From the NCBI RefSeq assembly GCF_001500125.1, contig NZ_LQIV01000044.1, positions 1 to 64,000 on the forward strand: a DNA stretch of 64,000 nt, read 5' to 3'. This document shows, piece by piece, positions 51,140 to 60,097 of this stretch. The DNA is from Mycobacterium sp. IS-1742 (GTDB lineage Bacteria > Actinomycetota > Actinomycetes > Mycobacteriales > Mycobacteriaceae). Made by a program: the position numbers and the translations under genes. The first letter of the stretch is position 1, and every line of letters begins with the position of its first letter. The notes beneath the pieces were generated by a model that was not told the origin of the DNA, made no database searches, and saw only the letters and a list, made by a program, of their open reading frames with translations.

Positions 51140-51547
51140 ATGTCCGCCGCACACCGGTCGGCCGTCCTGGCGCGGCGCGGGTGTGCGCTGCTCGCCGCGG
51201 TCTCTGCGGGGCTGCACGCGACATCGCTGGGCCACGCCGCGAACCCGGTGGTCGGCGCACTTCTGGCGGTGATGATCGTGGGGTGCCTCTACTGCGCCCA
51301 CGAGCTGTGGGTGGCGGGCACCACCCGGGCGTGGCTGGTCGTGGCCCTGATGAACATCGCGATGATCGCCTTTCACCTGCCCGCCCCAGGCCATGATCAC
51401 GGCGGGCCGGCGGCACAGGCCTCGACCGCGATGAGCGCGCCGACGGCGCTGGCGGTGGTGGAGGTCACACTGGCCGGTGCGGTGTTGTACATCCGCACCC
51501 GACGTCGCGGCCCCGTGCTGAACGGCGGGGCCGATTCGTCGGGATAA
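51140..51547 (+). CDS. Small integral membrane protein
   Basis: 135 residues with four likely membrane helices (GCALLAAVSAGLHATSLGHA, GALLAVMIVGCLYCAHELWV, AWLVVALMNIAMIAFHLPA, ALAVVEVTLAGAVLYIRTRR). A His-containing loop (APGHDHGGPAAQ) lies between helices 3 and 4. No named family is recognised. ATG 51140 is chosen. The GTG-like upstream starts give a Cys-rich leader without conservation. It follows the synthetase by 57 bases and may be a separate unit with the next membrane gene. Confidence 0.6.
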   Translation: MSAAHRSAVLARRGCALLAAVSAGLHATSLGHAANPVVGALLAVMIVGCLYCAHELWVAGTTRAWLVVALMNIAMIAFHLPAPGHDHGGPAAQASTAMSAPTALAVVEVTLAGAVLYIRTRRRGPVLNGGADSSG

Positions 51548-51556
51548 TCACCGGCG

Positions 51557-51988
51557 ATGCCCACTCCGACGCTGCTGCTGCTCGCCGTGACCGCACTGTC
51601 GGCCTGTGTGGTGTTCGGCGGCGCGCTCTACGAAGCCCTGGCCGTCGACCCGTTCTGGCCCCGCAGGCCCGGCATCGTGCAGGCCAGGAATGGGGGCATC
51701 GCGCGGCACCGGTTCTGGACGCCGGCCTACACCGCGTTCGAGGTGCTGCTCGTGGTCAGCCTGGTCGCCGCCTGGGCGGACCCCGCGGTGCGGACCGCGC
51801 CGCTCGTCGCGGCGGGCGGGCACGCCGTCGCGCGCGGGTGGGCGCTGCTCGATTCCCCGCCCGAGGCCGCCGATCCTGCGGGAGTCGACGAGGCGGCGGC
51901 GGTCGCGTGGACGCGGCGCGGCCTCCTGCGGCTGCCGCTGGAATTGATCGCCTGCGGGTCGCTGTTGATCGCACTGATGTTCGGATGA
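51557..51988 (+). CDS. Small integral membrane protein
   Basis: 143 residues with four hydrophobic segments (LLLAVTALSACVVFGGALYEA, FEVLLVVSLVAAWA, APLVAAGGHAVARGWALL, LPLELIACGSLLIALMF). The stretch YEALAVDPFWPRRPGIVQARNGG between helices 1 and 2 is polar and may be extracytoplasmic. No function recognised. Nine bases separate it from the previous gene, so both are likely co-transcribed. Confidence 0.6.
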   Translation: MPTPTLLLLAVTALSACVVFGGALYEALAVDPFWPRRPGIVQARNGGIARHRFWTPAYTAFEVLLVVSLVAAWADPAVRTAPLVAAGGHAVARGWALLDSPPEAADPAGVDEAAAVAWTRRGLLRLPLELIACGSLLIALMFG

Positions 51989-52026
51989 CGCGCATAGTCG
52001 GGGGCGTGAGCGGGCATAGGACCGTC

Positions 52027-52239
52027 ATGAGTGAACAAGCAGGCGTCGCGCCGCAGGAGAACCCGCAGAAAGACCAGTCGCAGTGGGTCACCGGTGACGA
52101 GCCGATGACCGGTCCGCAGCGCAGCTATCTCCACACTCTCGCTCAGGAGGCGGGGGAGGAGATTCCGGACAACCTGACCAAGGCGCAGGCCTCGGAGACG
52201 ATCGACCGACTACAGCAGCAGACCGGACGGGGGCAGTGA
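52027..52239 (+). CDS. DUF3072 small protein
   Basis: 70 residues matching the DUF3072 family: GDEPMTGPQRSYLHTLAQEAG and then EEIPDNLTKAQASETIDRLQQ. The polar start and Gln-rich end are common in this family of unknown function. ATG 52027 is the start. The frame is open upstream as a shadow. Its stop overlaps the next gene's GTG. Confidence 0.75.
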   Translation: MSEQAGVAPQENPQKDQSQWVTGDEPMTGPQRSYLHTLAQEAGEEIPDNLTKAQASETIDRLQQQTGRGQ

Positions 52240-52487
52240 TGACGATCGGCGCAGACGACGTACGCCGGCTGCTCGACACCGACGGTGACGCGGTGCTGGT
52301 GCTGATCGAGGGCCGCGTCGAGGTGGTGACGGCCGGGCAGCTGGGTTCCGAGCAGTACCGCGGCGCGCTCGAGATCATCTCCCGCGACGAACTGCTCAAG
52401 CGGACCGGTGGTGCCTCGTTGGACGCCCGTGGCCTCGAGGAGCAGGCGGCCGCGCTGAACACCGCGGTCGACGAGCTCGGCGGCTGA
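52236..52487 (+). CDS. Small conserved hypothetical protein
   Basis: 83 residues (or 82 from ATG 52239). It has an acidic helix-turn (VRRLLDTDGDAVLVLIEGRVEVVTA) and a helical C-terminus ending DELGG. It overlaps the DUF3072 gene (GTGA), so the two are probably translated together. No domain is recognised, and both genes lie outside the core synteny. Confidence 0.55.
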   Translation: MMTIGADDVRRLLDTDGDAVLVLIEGRVEVVTAGQLGSEQYRGALEIISRDELLKRTGGASLDARGLEEQAAALNTAVDELGG

Positions 52488-52488
52488 G

Positions 52489-53961
52489 TCAGGGCAGCCC
52501 GATGCGGCGGTAGCGCTCCAGGCGCCGCTGCAGCCGGACCTCCGCCGGGACGTCGCGCAGCCCGTGCAGTTCCACCGCGATCGTCGCCGACAGGCGCTGG
52601 GTGAACTCGAGCGGTTCGTCGGCCGCGTCGGGATGTTCGCCGACCACGGTGTCGACGATGCCGTGCTGCAGCAGATCCGCCGAGCGCACCCCTTGGGCCG
52701 CGGCGAGTTCCGCGGCGTGGTCGAGGTCCCGGTAGACGATCGCGCTCGCACCCTCCGGCGGCAGCGGCGCCAGCCATCCGTGCAGCGCCGCGAGCACCCG
52801 GTCGGCCGGTGCCATGGCCAGCGCGGGTCCGCCCGAACCCTGACCGAGCAGCACCGACACCGTCGGCGTGTCCAGCGTCACGAGGTCGGCCAGGCAGCGC
52901 GCGATCTCCCCGGCGAGCCCGCCCTGTTCGGCCTCGACCGTCAGCGCGGGGCCCGCCGTGTCGATGACGAGCACCAGCGGCAGCTGCAGCCCGGCCGCCA
53001 GCGCCATCCCGCGCCGCGCCTCCCGCAGCGCCGCCGGGCCGACCATCCCGCCGAGCACCCGCTGCTGACCCAGTACGACGGCGGGTTGGCCGCCGAACCG
53101 GGCGAGCGCCAGCAGCGTCGTCGCCGCCTCGCCACGGCCCGTCCCCGACAGCAGGACCCGGTCGGTCGTGCCGTGCCGCAACAGGTAGCCGACGCCGGGG
53201 CGGTCCGGGCGCCGCGACGCCTCCACCGAGGTCCACGCCGGCACGTCCGCGGGCGGCTCGGCGGGGGGTGCGGGCGGCGGCGCGTCCGGCGGATCGGCGA
53301 GGACGGTGAGCGCGCGGTCGAGCGTGTCCCGCAGTGTGGCCAGCGGCACCACCCCGTCGATCACGCCGTGCCGGTGCAGGTTCTCCGCGGTCTGGATGCC
53401 CGACGGGAACGGTTCGCCGTACAGGTGTTCATAGACGCGTGGTCCGAGGAATCCGATCAGCGCACCCGGTTCGGCGGCGGTGACGTGGCCGAGCGACCCC
53501 CAGGACGCGAACACCCCGCCCGTCGTGGGGTGCCGCAGATAGACCAGGTAGGGCAGGTGCGCCTGTTTGTGCAGCTGCACCGCGGCGGCGATCTTGACCA
53601 TCTGCAGGAACGCCACCGTGCCCTCCTGCATCCGCGTGCCGCCCGAGGACGGCGACGCCACCAGCGGCAGCCGTTCGGCGGTGGCCCGCTGCACGGCTGC
53701 CGTGATGCGTTCGGCGGCGGCCACCCCGATCGAGCCGGCCAGGAAGTCGAACTCGCACACCACCACCGCGACCCGGCGGCCGAAGACCCGGCCCTCACCG
53801 GTGAGCACCGACTCGTCGAGCCCGGTGGCCGCCGCGGCGGCGGCCAGTTCGGCCCGGTAGGAGTCGGTGGTGGCCACCGCCGTCGGCGGGCTGTCCCAGC
53901 TGCGGAACGATCCCTCGTCCAGGACGGTGTCACGCAGCTCGAGGGCACCGATCCGGCTCAC
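52489..53961 (-). CDS. accD3: Acyl-CoA carboxylase carboxyltransferase-like AccD3
   Basis: 490 residues of the biotin-dependent carboxyltransferase family. Two crotonase-like halves are visible: EGRVFGRRVAVVVCEFDFLAGS with SPSSGGTRMQEG in the first half, and GRGEAATTLLALARFGGQPAVVLGQ with VIDTAGPALTVEAEQGG (oxyanion-type loops) in the second. The linker (PPDAPPPAPPAEPPADVPAW) is Pro-rich. As known for AccD3, it is shorter than AccD4-6 and its partner subunits are not established. Start GTG 53961, only 26 bases from the divergent echA6. Confidence 0.88.
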   Translation of the reverse strand: MSRIGALELRDTVLDEGSFRSWDSPPTAVATTDSYRAELAAAAAATGLDESVLTGEGRVFGRRVAVVVCEFDFLAGSIGVAAAERITAAVQRATAERLPLVASPSSGGTRMQEGTVAFLQMVKIAAAVQLHKQAHLPYLVYLRHPTTGGVFASWGSLGHVTAAEPGALIGFLGPRVYEHLYGEPFPSGIQTAENLHRHGVIDGVVPLATLRDTLDRALTVLADPPDAPPPAPPAEPPADVPAWTSVEASRRPDRPGVGYLLRHGTTDRVLLSGTGRGEAATTLLALARFGGQPAVVLGQQRVLGGMVGPAALREARRGMALAAGLQLPLVLVIDTAGPALTVEAEQGGLAGEIARCLADLVTLDTPTVSVLLGQGSGGPALAMAPADRVLAALHGWLAPLPPEGASAIVYRDLDHAAELAAAQGVRSADLLQHGIVDTVVGEHPDAADEPLEFTQRLSATIAVELHGLRDVPAEVRLQRRLERYRRIGLP

Positions 53962-53987
53962 AGCGCAAGGCTATATACAGTGGCCGC

Positions 53988-54722
53988 ATGATCGGTGCCA
54001 CACGCGACGGCCACGTGCTCACCCTCGAGATGCAGCGGGCGGAGCGGCGCAACGCCCTCAACGGTGAACTCGTCGACGGTCTGCGCGAGGCCATCGAGAA
54101 GGCCACCACCGAGGACGTCCGGGCCATCGTCCTCACCGGAGCGGGTCACGTGTTCAGCTCGGGTGCGGATCTGTCCGGCGGCCAGGGCGTCGCCGACGAA
54201 CTGCCCGACAAGGCCAGGGCGTTGAACTTCGCCATCGACAAGGCGCCGGTCCCGGTGATCGCCGCGATCAACGGCCCGGCGATCGGCGCGGGCGTGATCC
54301 TGTCGATGATCTGCGATCTGCGGGTCGTGGCGCCCGACGCCTACTTCCAGTTCCCGGTCGCGAAGTACGGTATCGCGCTGGACAATTGGAGCATCCGGCG
54401 GCTGACGTCGCTGGTCGGTGCCGGCCGGGCCCGCGGCATGCTGCTGGCGGCCGAGCGGCTCACCGCCGACGTCGCGCTGCAGACGGGCATGGCCAACCGG
54501 GTCGGCACGCTGACCGACGCGCAGGCGTGGGCGCAGGAGATCGCCGGGTTCGCCCCGCTGGCGCTGCAGCACGCCAAACGGGTGCTCAACGACGACGGCG
54601 CCTACGAGGACCCCTGGCCCGCGCACCAGGAACTGTTCGACAGGGCATGGGCCAGCCAGGACATCATCGAGGCGCAGGTCGCGCGGATCGAGAAGCGGCC
54701 GCCGAGGTTCCAGGGGGCCTGA
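53988..54722 (+). CDS. echA6: Crotonase-family EchA6
   Basis: 244 residues of the enoyl-CoA hydratase/isomerase fold. Oxyanion-hole glycine loops are HVFSSGADLSGG and NGPAIGAGVILSMICDL. The usual catalytic Glu pair of hydratases is not seen at the expected position (FQFPVAKYGIALDNWSIRRL). EchA6 of M. tuberculosis is known to bind acyl-CoA and feed mycolic acid synthesis without hydratase activity, which fits. A TATA-rich -10 (TATATACAG, about 53972-53980) lies close before ATG 53988, suggesting a leaderless or very short leader transcript. Confidence 0.92.
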   Translation: MIGATRDGHVLTLEMQRAERRNALNGELVDGLREAIEKATTEDVRAIVLTGAGHVFSSGADLSGGQGVADELPDKARALNFAIDKAPVPVIAAINGPAIGAGVILSMICDLRVVAPDAYFQFPVAKYGIALDNWSIRRLTSLVGAGRARGMLLAAERLTADVALQTGMANRVGTLTDAQAWAQEIAGFAPLALQHAKRVLNDDGAYEDPWPAHQELFDRAWASQDIIEAQVARIEKRPPRFQGA

Positions 54723-54723
54723 C

Positions 54724-55839
54724 ATGTGGGGTGCAGCGCTGCGGTTCGGGTTCGGAACGGCCTCGGTGCTGGCCGGTGGCTGGGTACTGCGGGCGCTGCA
54801 CGGCACGCCCGCCTCGCTGGGTGCGACCCCGGCCGAGATCCACCCGGTCGCCAAACGGTCGCCGAACTACCGCGACGGCGAGTTCCTCAACCTCGAACCG
54901 GCCGCCGCCATGTCCATGGAGGCCGAAGAGCGCCGGATGCTGATGCGCGATCTGGTGCTCGGCGACAACGGCAAACCCGGCGGGCCCATCCCGGTGGTCA
55001 CCCCCGCCTCGCCCGACGCGGAGGCCGCGGGTCTGGCGGCCTACTGGCACGGGCACTCCACCACGCTGGTCGAGGTCGACGGCTACCGCGTGCTCACCGA
55101 CCCGATCTGGAGCGCCCGCTGTTCGCCGTCGCGCGCGGTCGGTCCGCAACGCCTGCACGAACCGCCGGTGCCGCTGGAACAGCTGCCCGCCGTGGACGCC
55201 GTGCTGATCAGCCACGACCACTACGACCACCTCGACATCGACACCATCCTCGGGCTGGCGCGCACACAGCGGGCGCCGTTCGTCGTACCGCTCGGGGTGG
55301 GTGCCCACCTGCGCAAATGGGGGATCTCCGAGACGCGGGTGGTCGAGCTCGACTGGAACGAGAGCCACCGCATCGGCGAGCTGACGCTCGTGTGCACGCC
55401 CGCGCGGCACTTCTCCGGCCGGCTGTTCACCCGCAACACCACCCTGTGGGCGTCGTGGGTGATCGCCGGGCCCCGGCACCGCGCGTTCTTCGGCGGCGAC
55501 ACCGGATACACCTCCAGCTTCGCCGGGATCGGTTCGGATCACGGGCCTTTCGACCTCACCCTGCTCCCCGTCGGGGCCTACCACCCGGCGTGGCCGGACA
55601 TCCACATGAATCCCGAGGAAGCCGTCCGCGCGCACCAGGACATGACCGACTCGGGCGGTGGTGTGCTGCTGCCGATCCACTGGGGCACCTTCCGGCTCGC
55701 GCCGCACCCGTGGGCCGAACCGGTGGAGCGGTTGCTGTCGGCCGCCGACCGGGCGGGCGTGAGCGTCGTGGTGCCCAAACCGGGGCAGCGCGTCGAGCGG
55801 GGCGCGTCGCCGGCGATAGACCGATGGTGGCAGCTCTGA
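54724..55839 (+). CDS. Metallo-beta-lactamase-fold hydrolase (Rv0906-like)
   Basis: 371 residues. After a short hydrophobic start (membrane anchor, VLAGGWVLRAL) comes a metallo-beta-lactamase fold with the metal motif ISHDHYDHLD (about residue 160-170), GHSTTLVEV, and later histidines in VLLPIHWGTFRL, plus FFGGDTGYTSSF. This resembles the NAPE-PLD-like/UlaG group of lipid or phosphodiester hydrolases. The ATG at 54724 is one base after the echA6 stop, so they are one transcript. The substrate is unknown. Confidence 0.85.
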   Translation: MWGAALRFGFGTASVLAGGWVLRALHGTPASLGATPAEIHPVAKRSPNYRDGEFLNLEPAAAMSMEAEERRMLMRDLVLGDNGKPGGPIPVVTPASPDAEAAGLAAYWHGHSTTLVEVDGYRVLTDPIWSARCSPSRAVGPQRLHEPPVPLEQLPAVDAVLISHDHYDHLDIDTILGLARTQRAPFVVPLGVGAHLRKWGISETRVVELDWNESHRIGELTLVCTPARHFSGRLFTRNTTLWASWVIAGPRHRAFFGGDTGYTSSFAGIGSDHGPFDLTLLPVGAYHPAWPDIHMNPEEAVRAHQDMTDSGGGVLLPIHWGTFRLAPHPWAEPVERLLSAADRAGVSVVVPKPGQRVERGASPAIDRWWQL

Positions 55840-55857
55840 GCGGCTAGCGTGCAGGCT

Positions 55858-57450
55858 GTGAACCGCCGACTCCTGCCGTTCGTCGCCCTCGCCGCGACGC
55901 TCACCCTGATCGCGGGGTGTGACTCCGCCCCGACCGAGGAACCGCAGTCGGCGCAATCGCCACCGGCCACCCCGCAGTCCGACCTCCCGCCACCGCTCGT
56001 CCCCGCCATGCCGCTACCGGAGGGCGCCGTCGACAAGGCCGTCGGCCAACTCGACAGAATGGCCGAGGACCTGCTGGACAAGACCGGGATCCCCGGGATG
56101 GCCGTCGCCGTGGTCCATGGCGGGAAGACCGTGTACGCCAAGGGGTTCGGCGTCACCGACGTGAGAACCGGGGCGAAGGTGGACCCGGATACGGTGTTCC
56201 AGCTCGCATCGCTGTCCAAACCGCTGGGCGCCACCGTCGTGGCCCACCAGGTCAGCGAGAAGGCCATCGAGTGGGACACCCCGATCGTGTCGAAGCTGCC
56301 GTGGTTCGCGCTGTCCGACCCCGCGGTCACCCAGATGGTCACCGTCGGTGACCTGTACGCGCACCGCTCGGGGCTGCCCGACCACGCCGGGGACCTGCTC
56401 GAGGAGGTGGGGTACGACAGGCGCGCGATCATCGAGCGGCTGCGCCTGCTTCCGCTGGCGCCGTTCCGGGACTCGTACGCCTACACCAACTTCGGTCTCA
56501 CCGCCGCCGCCGAGGCGGTCGCGACCAGTGCCGGGAGGCCGTGGGAGACGCTCGTCGAGGAGGTGCTCTACCGGCCGCTGGGGATGACGTCGACCAGTTC
56601 GCGTTTCGCCGACTACGAGAAGCGTCCCGACCGGGCGGTCGGCCACATCCACGTCGACGGCCGCTACGAGCCGACCTACCTGCGGAACCCGGACGCACAG
56701 AGCCCGGCGGGCGGGGTGAGCTCCTCGGTCAACGACGTGACCAAGTGGCTGGCCATGGTGCTCGCGGACGGCTCCGCGGGCGGTGAACAGATCGTCGCCC
56801 CTGACGCGCTGCTGCCCGCCGTCACGCCGCAGATCGTCTCGAGTCCGGCGAGTGAGCCGGCGAGCCGGACGGGTTTCTACGGATTCGGCTTCAACGTCAG
56901 CACCACGTCGGCCGCGCGGGTCGAGTTCAGCCACTCGGGCGCCTTCGAACTCGGCGCGGGGTCGAACGCGCTGTTCCTGCCGTCCGCGGACGTGGCGATC
57001 GTGGCGCTGACCAACGCGACCCCGGCAGGGGTCCCCGAGGCGTTGACCGCCCAGTTCGCCGACCTCGTGCAGTTCGGCGAGGTGCGCGAGGACTGGTTCC
57101 GCCTCTACAACGACGCGTTCGTGGCCATGGCGAAGCCGGTCGGCTCGCTCGTGGGCCAGAAGCCGCCCGCGAATCCCGCTCCGCCGCCGCCGCTTCCGGC
57201 GCTCGCCGGCACCTACCGCAACGACTTCTGGGGTGCTGCGGAGGTCACCGAGGCGGGCGGCACGCTCGGTCTGAAACTCGGTCCGCGCGGTGAGGTCTGG
57301 CCGCTGAAGCACTGGGACGGCAACGTCTTCACGTTCAGCTTCGTCACGGAGAACTCCCCGCCCGGATCGGTCTCGAAGGCCACGTTCGACGGGAACCGGT
57401 TGACGCTGGAGTACTTCGACCAAGAGGGCAACGGAGTCTTCACTCGATGA
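55858..57450 (+). CDS. Serine beta-lactamase-like lipoprotein (Rv0907-like)
   Basis: 530 residues. An N-terminal lipoprotein signal (ATLTLIAGC, Cys lipidation) precedes a Pro-rich spacer. The serine hydrolase domain (class C/DD-peptidase type) has the SxxK motif FQLASLSKPLG (nucleophile Ser), the YxN motif SYAYTNFGL and HSGAFELGAG near the third box. The C-terminal 90 residues form an extra beta domain (LAGTYRNDFWGAAEV). GTG 55858 (just after a possible GTG 55849) begins the signal. It could be a penicillin-binding protein or esterase; a true beta-lactamase function is not shown. Confidence 0.85.
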   Translation: MNRRLLPFVALAATLTLIAGCDSAPTEEPQSAQSPPATPQSDLPPPLVPAMPLPEGAVDKAVGQLDRMAEDLLDKTGIPGMAVAVVHGGKTVYAKGFGVTDVRTGAKVDPDTVFQLASLSKPLGATVVAHQVSEKAIEWDTPIVSKLPWFALSDPAVTQMVTVGDLYAHRSGLPDHAGDLLEEVGYDRRAIIERLRLLPLAPFRDSYAYTNFGLTAAAEAVATSAGRPWETLVEEVLYRPLGMTSTSSRFADYEKRPDRAVGHIHVDGRYEPTYLRNPDAQSPAGGVSSSVNDVTKWLAMVLADGSAGGEQIVAPDALLPAVTPQIVSSPASEPASRTGFYGFGFNVSTTSAARVEFSHSGAFELGAGSNALFLPSADVAIVALTNATPAGVPEALTAQFADLVQFGEVREDWFRLYNDAFVAMAKPVGSLVGQKPPANPAPPPPLPALAGTYRNDFWGAAEVTEAGGTLGLKLGPRGEVWPLKHWDGNVFTFSFVTENSPPGSVSKATFDGNRLTLEYFDQEGNGVFTR

Positions 57451-57463
57451 GCCGGGTACGCCG

Positions 57464-59854
57464 GTGACGGTGGGTCCGGCCCTGACCACCGCCGGGCTGA
57501 CCGACGACGAGGTCGCCCGGCGCCTCGAAGCGGGCCAGTCGAACGACGTGCCCACCCGGGCCGCGCGCACGACCGGTGAGATCGTGCGCGCCAACGTGTT
57601 CACGCGCATCAACGCGATCCTCGGTGTGCTGTTCGTCATCGTGCTGTCCACCGGCTCGGTCATCAACGGCGCCTTCGGCCTGTTGATCGTCGCCAACAGC
57701 GCGATCGGCATCGTCCAGGAGCTGCGGGCCAAGCGGACACTGGACAAGCTGGCCATCGTCGGTCAGGCGAAACCGTTGGTGCGCAGGGAGTCCGGTACCC
57801 GGGCCATGGCGCCGAGCGAGGTGGTGCTCGACGACATCATCGAGTTGGGACCCGGTGACCAGATCGTCGTCGACGGCGAGGTCGTCGAGGACAACAACCT
57901 CGAGGTCGACGAATCCCTGCTCACCGGCGAGGCCGACGCGATCGCCAAGGACGCAGGCGATCCGGTGATGTCGGGCAGCTTCGTGGTGGCCGGCTCCGGC
58001 GCCTACCGCGCCACCAGGGTGGGGCGTGAGGCGTACGCCGCCAAACTCGCCGAGGAGGCCAGCAAGTTCACGCTGGTGAAATCGGAACTGCGCAGCGGTA
58101 TCAACCAGATCCTGCGGTTCATCACCTACCTGCTGGTGCCTGCCGGCCTGCTCACCATCTACACCCAGCTGTTCACCACGGAGACCGGGTGGCGGCGCGC
58201 GGTGCTGGCCATGGTGGGGGCGCTGGTGCCGATGGTGCCCGAGGGTCTGGTGCTGATGACGTCGATCGCGTTCGCGGTCGGGGTGATTCGGCTGGGCCGG
58301 CGGCAGTGCCTGGTGAACGAACTACCCGCGATCGAGGGGCTGGCCCGCGTCGACGTGGTGTGCGCCGACAAGACCGGCACGCTGACCGAGAACGGCATGC
58401 GCCTGCACGACGTCGAGACGTTCACCACCGATCAGATCGCCGACGTCCTGGCGTCGATGGCCGCCGACGACACAAGACCGAACGCGAGCATCCAGGCGAT
58501 CGCGGAGGCCTACCCGAATCCGCCAGGGTGGACCGCCACCGCGGTCGCGCCGTTCAAATCGGCGACCAAGTGGAGCGGGGTGTCCTACGGCGCGCACGGC
58601 AACTGGGTGATCGGTGCGCCCGATGTGCTGCTCGACCCGTCCTCGCCGGCGGCCGAACAGGCCGAGGCGATCGGCTCCCACGGGCTGCGTGTCCTGCTGG
58701 TCGGATCGTCGGATCTGCCGGTGGACGATCCGGCCGCGCCGGGCACCGTGACCCCGGTCGCGCTCGTGGTGCTCGAACAACGCGTGCGGCCCGACGCCCG
58801 GGACACGCTGGACTACTTCGCGACCCAGCAGGTGTCGATCAAGGTCATCTCCGGCGACAACGCGCTGTCGGTCGGCGCGGTCGCCGGTTCGCTGGGGCTG
58901 CACGGGGAATGCATGGACGCCCGCAACCTGCCCGACACGACCGACGAACTCGCCGACGAGATCGAATCCCACACCACGTTCGGTCGGGTCCGCCCCGATC
59001 AGAAGCGGGCGATGGTGCACGCGCTGCAGTCCCGCGGACACACCGTCGCGATGACGGGCGACGGCGTCAACGACGTGCTCGCGCTCAAGGACGCCGACAT
59101 CGGCGTGGCGATGGGCGCAGGCAGCCCGGCCACCCGGGCCGTCGCGCAGATCGTGTTGTTGGACAACAAGTTCGCCACCCTGCCGTACGTCGTCGGCGAA
59201 GGCCGCCGCGTGATCGGCAACATCGAACGGGTCTCGAACCTCTTCCTGACCAAGACCGTCTACTCGGTCCTGCTGGCGGTGCTGGTCGGGGTGGCAGGCC
59301 TGGCGTCGGAGATCTTCGGGACCGATCCGCTGCTGTTCCCCTTCCAGCCCATCCACGTGACCATTGCCGCCTGGTTCACCATCGGCATCCCGGCCTTCGT
59401 GCTGTCGCTGGCGCCGAACAACGAGCGCGCGCACCCCGGTTTCGTACGGCGCGTGATGTCGGCGGCCCTGCCGTCCGGGCTCATGGTCGGGACGGCGACG
59501 TTCACCTCGTATCTGCTGGCCTACCAGGGCCGCGCCGCCAGTGAGACCGAACAGGTCCAGGCCTCCACGGCGGCGCTCATCACGTTGCTGGTGACGGCCG
59601 TCTGGGTGCTTGCCGTGGTGGCCCGGCCCTACGAGTGGTGGCGGGTCGCGCTGGTCGGGGTGTCGGCGCTGGCGTACGTGGTGATCTTCTCGATCCCGTG
59701 GGCTCAGGAGTTGTTCATCCTCGACCCGACAAACGTGGCGACGACCTCGATGGCGCTCGGCGTCGGCCTGATCGGGGCGGCCGCGATCGAGGCGCTCTGG
59801 TGGGGGCAGGGGAGGTTGCTGGGGGAGCGGCGCCGGCTGTGGCGCGAGCGGTAG
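57464..59854 (+). CDS. ctpE: P-type calcium-transporting ATPase CtpE
   Basis: 796 residues. The phosphorylation site is CADKTGTLTENGM (Asp, about residue 304), the P-domain hinge MTGDGVNDVLALKDADIGVAMG, and the actuator loop ESLLTGEADAI. The membrane metal motif is MVPEGLVLMTS (PEGL, M4), as in CtpE/Ca2+ ATPases. CtpE is known to take up calcium and affect the cell envelope. The start GTG 57464 is 13 bases after the beta-lactamase-like gene. About eight to ten membrane helices are expected. Confidence 0.92.
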   Translation: MTVGPALTTAGLTDDEVARRLEAGQSNDVPTRAARTTGEIVRANVFTRINAILGVLFVIVLSTGSVINGAFGLLIVANSAIGIVQELRAKRTLDKLAIVGQAKPLVRRESGTRAMAPSEVVLDDIIELGPGDQIVVDGEVVEDNNLEVDESLLTGEADAIAKDAGDPVMSGSFVVAGSGAYRATRVGREAYAAKLAEEASKFTLVKSELRSGINQILRFITYLLVPAGLLTIYTQLFTTETGWRRAVLAMVGALVPMVPEGLVLMTSIAFAVGVIRLGRRQCLVNELPAIEGLARVDVVCADKTGTLTENGMRLHDVETFTTDQIADVLASMAADDTRPNASIQAIAEAYPNPPGWTATAVAPFKSATKWSGVSYGAHGNWVIGAPDVLLDPSSPAAEQAEAIGSHGLRVLLVGSSDLPVDDPAAPGTVTPVALVVLEQRVRPDARDTLDYFATQQVSIKVISGDNALSVGAVAGSLGLHGECMDARNLPDTTDELADEIESHTTFGRVRPDQKRAMVHALQSRGHTVAMTGDGVNDVLALKDADIGVAMGAGSPATRAVAQIVLLDNKFATLPYVVGEGRRVIGNIERVSNLFLTKTVYSVLLAVLVGVAGLASEIFGTDPLLFPFQPIHVTIAAWFTIGIPAFVLSLAPNNERAHPGFVRRVMSAALPSGLMVGTATFTSYLLAYQGRAASETEQVQASTAALITLLVTAVWVLAVVARPYEWWRVALVGVSALAYVVIFSIPWAQELFILDPTNVATTSMALGVGLIGAAAIEALWWGQGRLLGERRRLWRER

Positions 59855-59863
59855 GCTGGATCC

Positions 59864-60094
59864 ATGGCATTCCTCGACAAAGTGAAGAACTGGGTGTCGA
59901 AGAACCCCGACAAGGCCGGCAGCGCGATCGAGAAGGCCGGTGACCTCTTCGACCAGAAGACCAAGGGCAAGTACTCCGACCAGGTGAACAAGGCCCAGAG
60001 CGCGGCGCAGAACTACGTCAACAAGACCAACCCGCAGCAGCCGCCGCCTCCGCAACCCCCGGTCAACCCGCAGAACCCGCCACTGCACCCCTGA
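59864..60094 (+). CDS. Rv0909-like antitoxin with Pro-rich tail
   Basis: 76 residues. The N-terminal 55 match the Rv0909/MT0933 antitoxin family (FLDKVKNWVSKNPDKAGSAI, EKAGDLFDQKTKGKYSDQV). It then continues with a Pro/Gln-rich tail (QQPPPPQPPVNPQNPPLHP), making it longer than the 59-residue M. tuberculosis protein I recall. The downstream gene is its presumed toxin, three bases after the stop. The pairing is inferred from synteny with the Rv0909/Rv0910 pair. Confidence 0.8.
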   Translation: MAFLDKVKNWVSKNPDKAGSAIEKAGDLFDQKTKGKYSDQVNKAQSAAQNYVNKTNPQQPPPPQPPVNPQNPPLHP

Positions 60095-60097
60095 GCC

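Noticed and set aside
55849..57450. GTG 55849 as beta-lactamase-like start
   Set aside because: It adds only three residues; GTG 55858 gives a better lipoprotein n-region, but either is possible.
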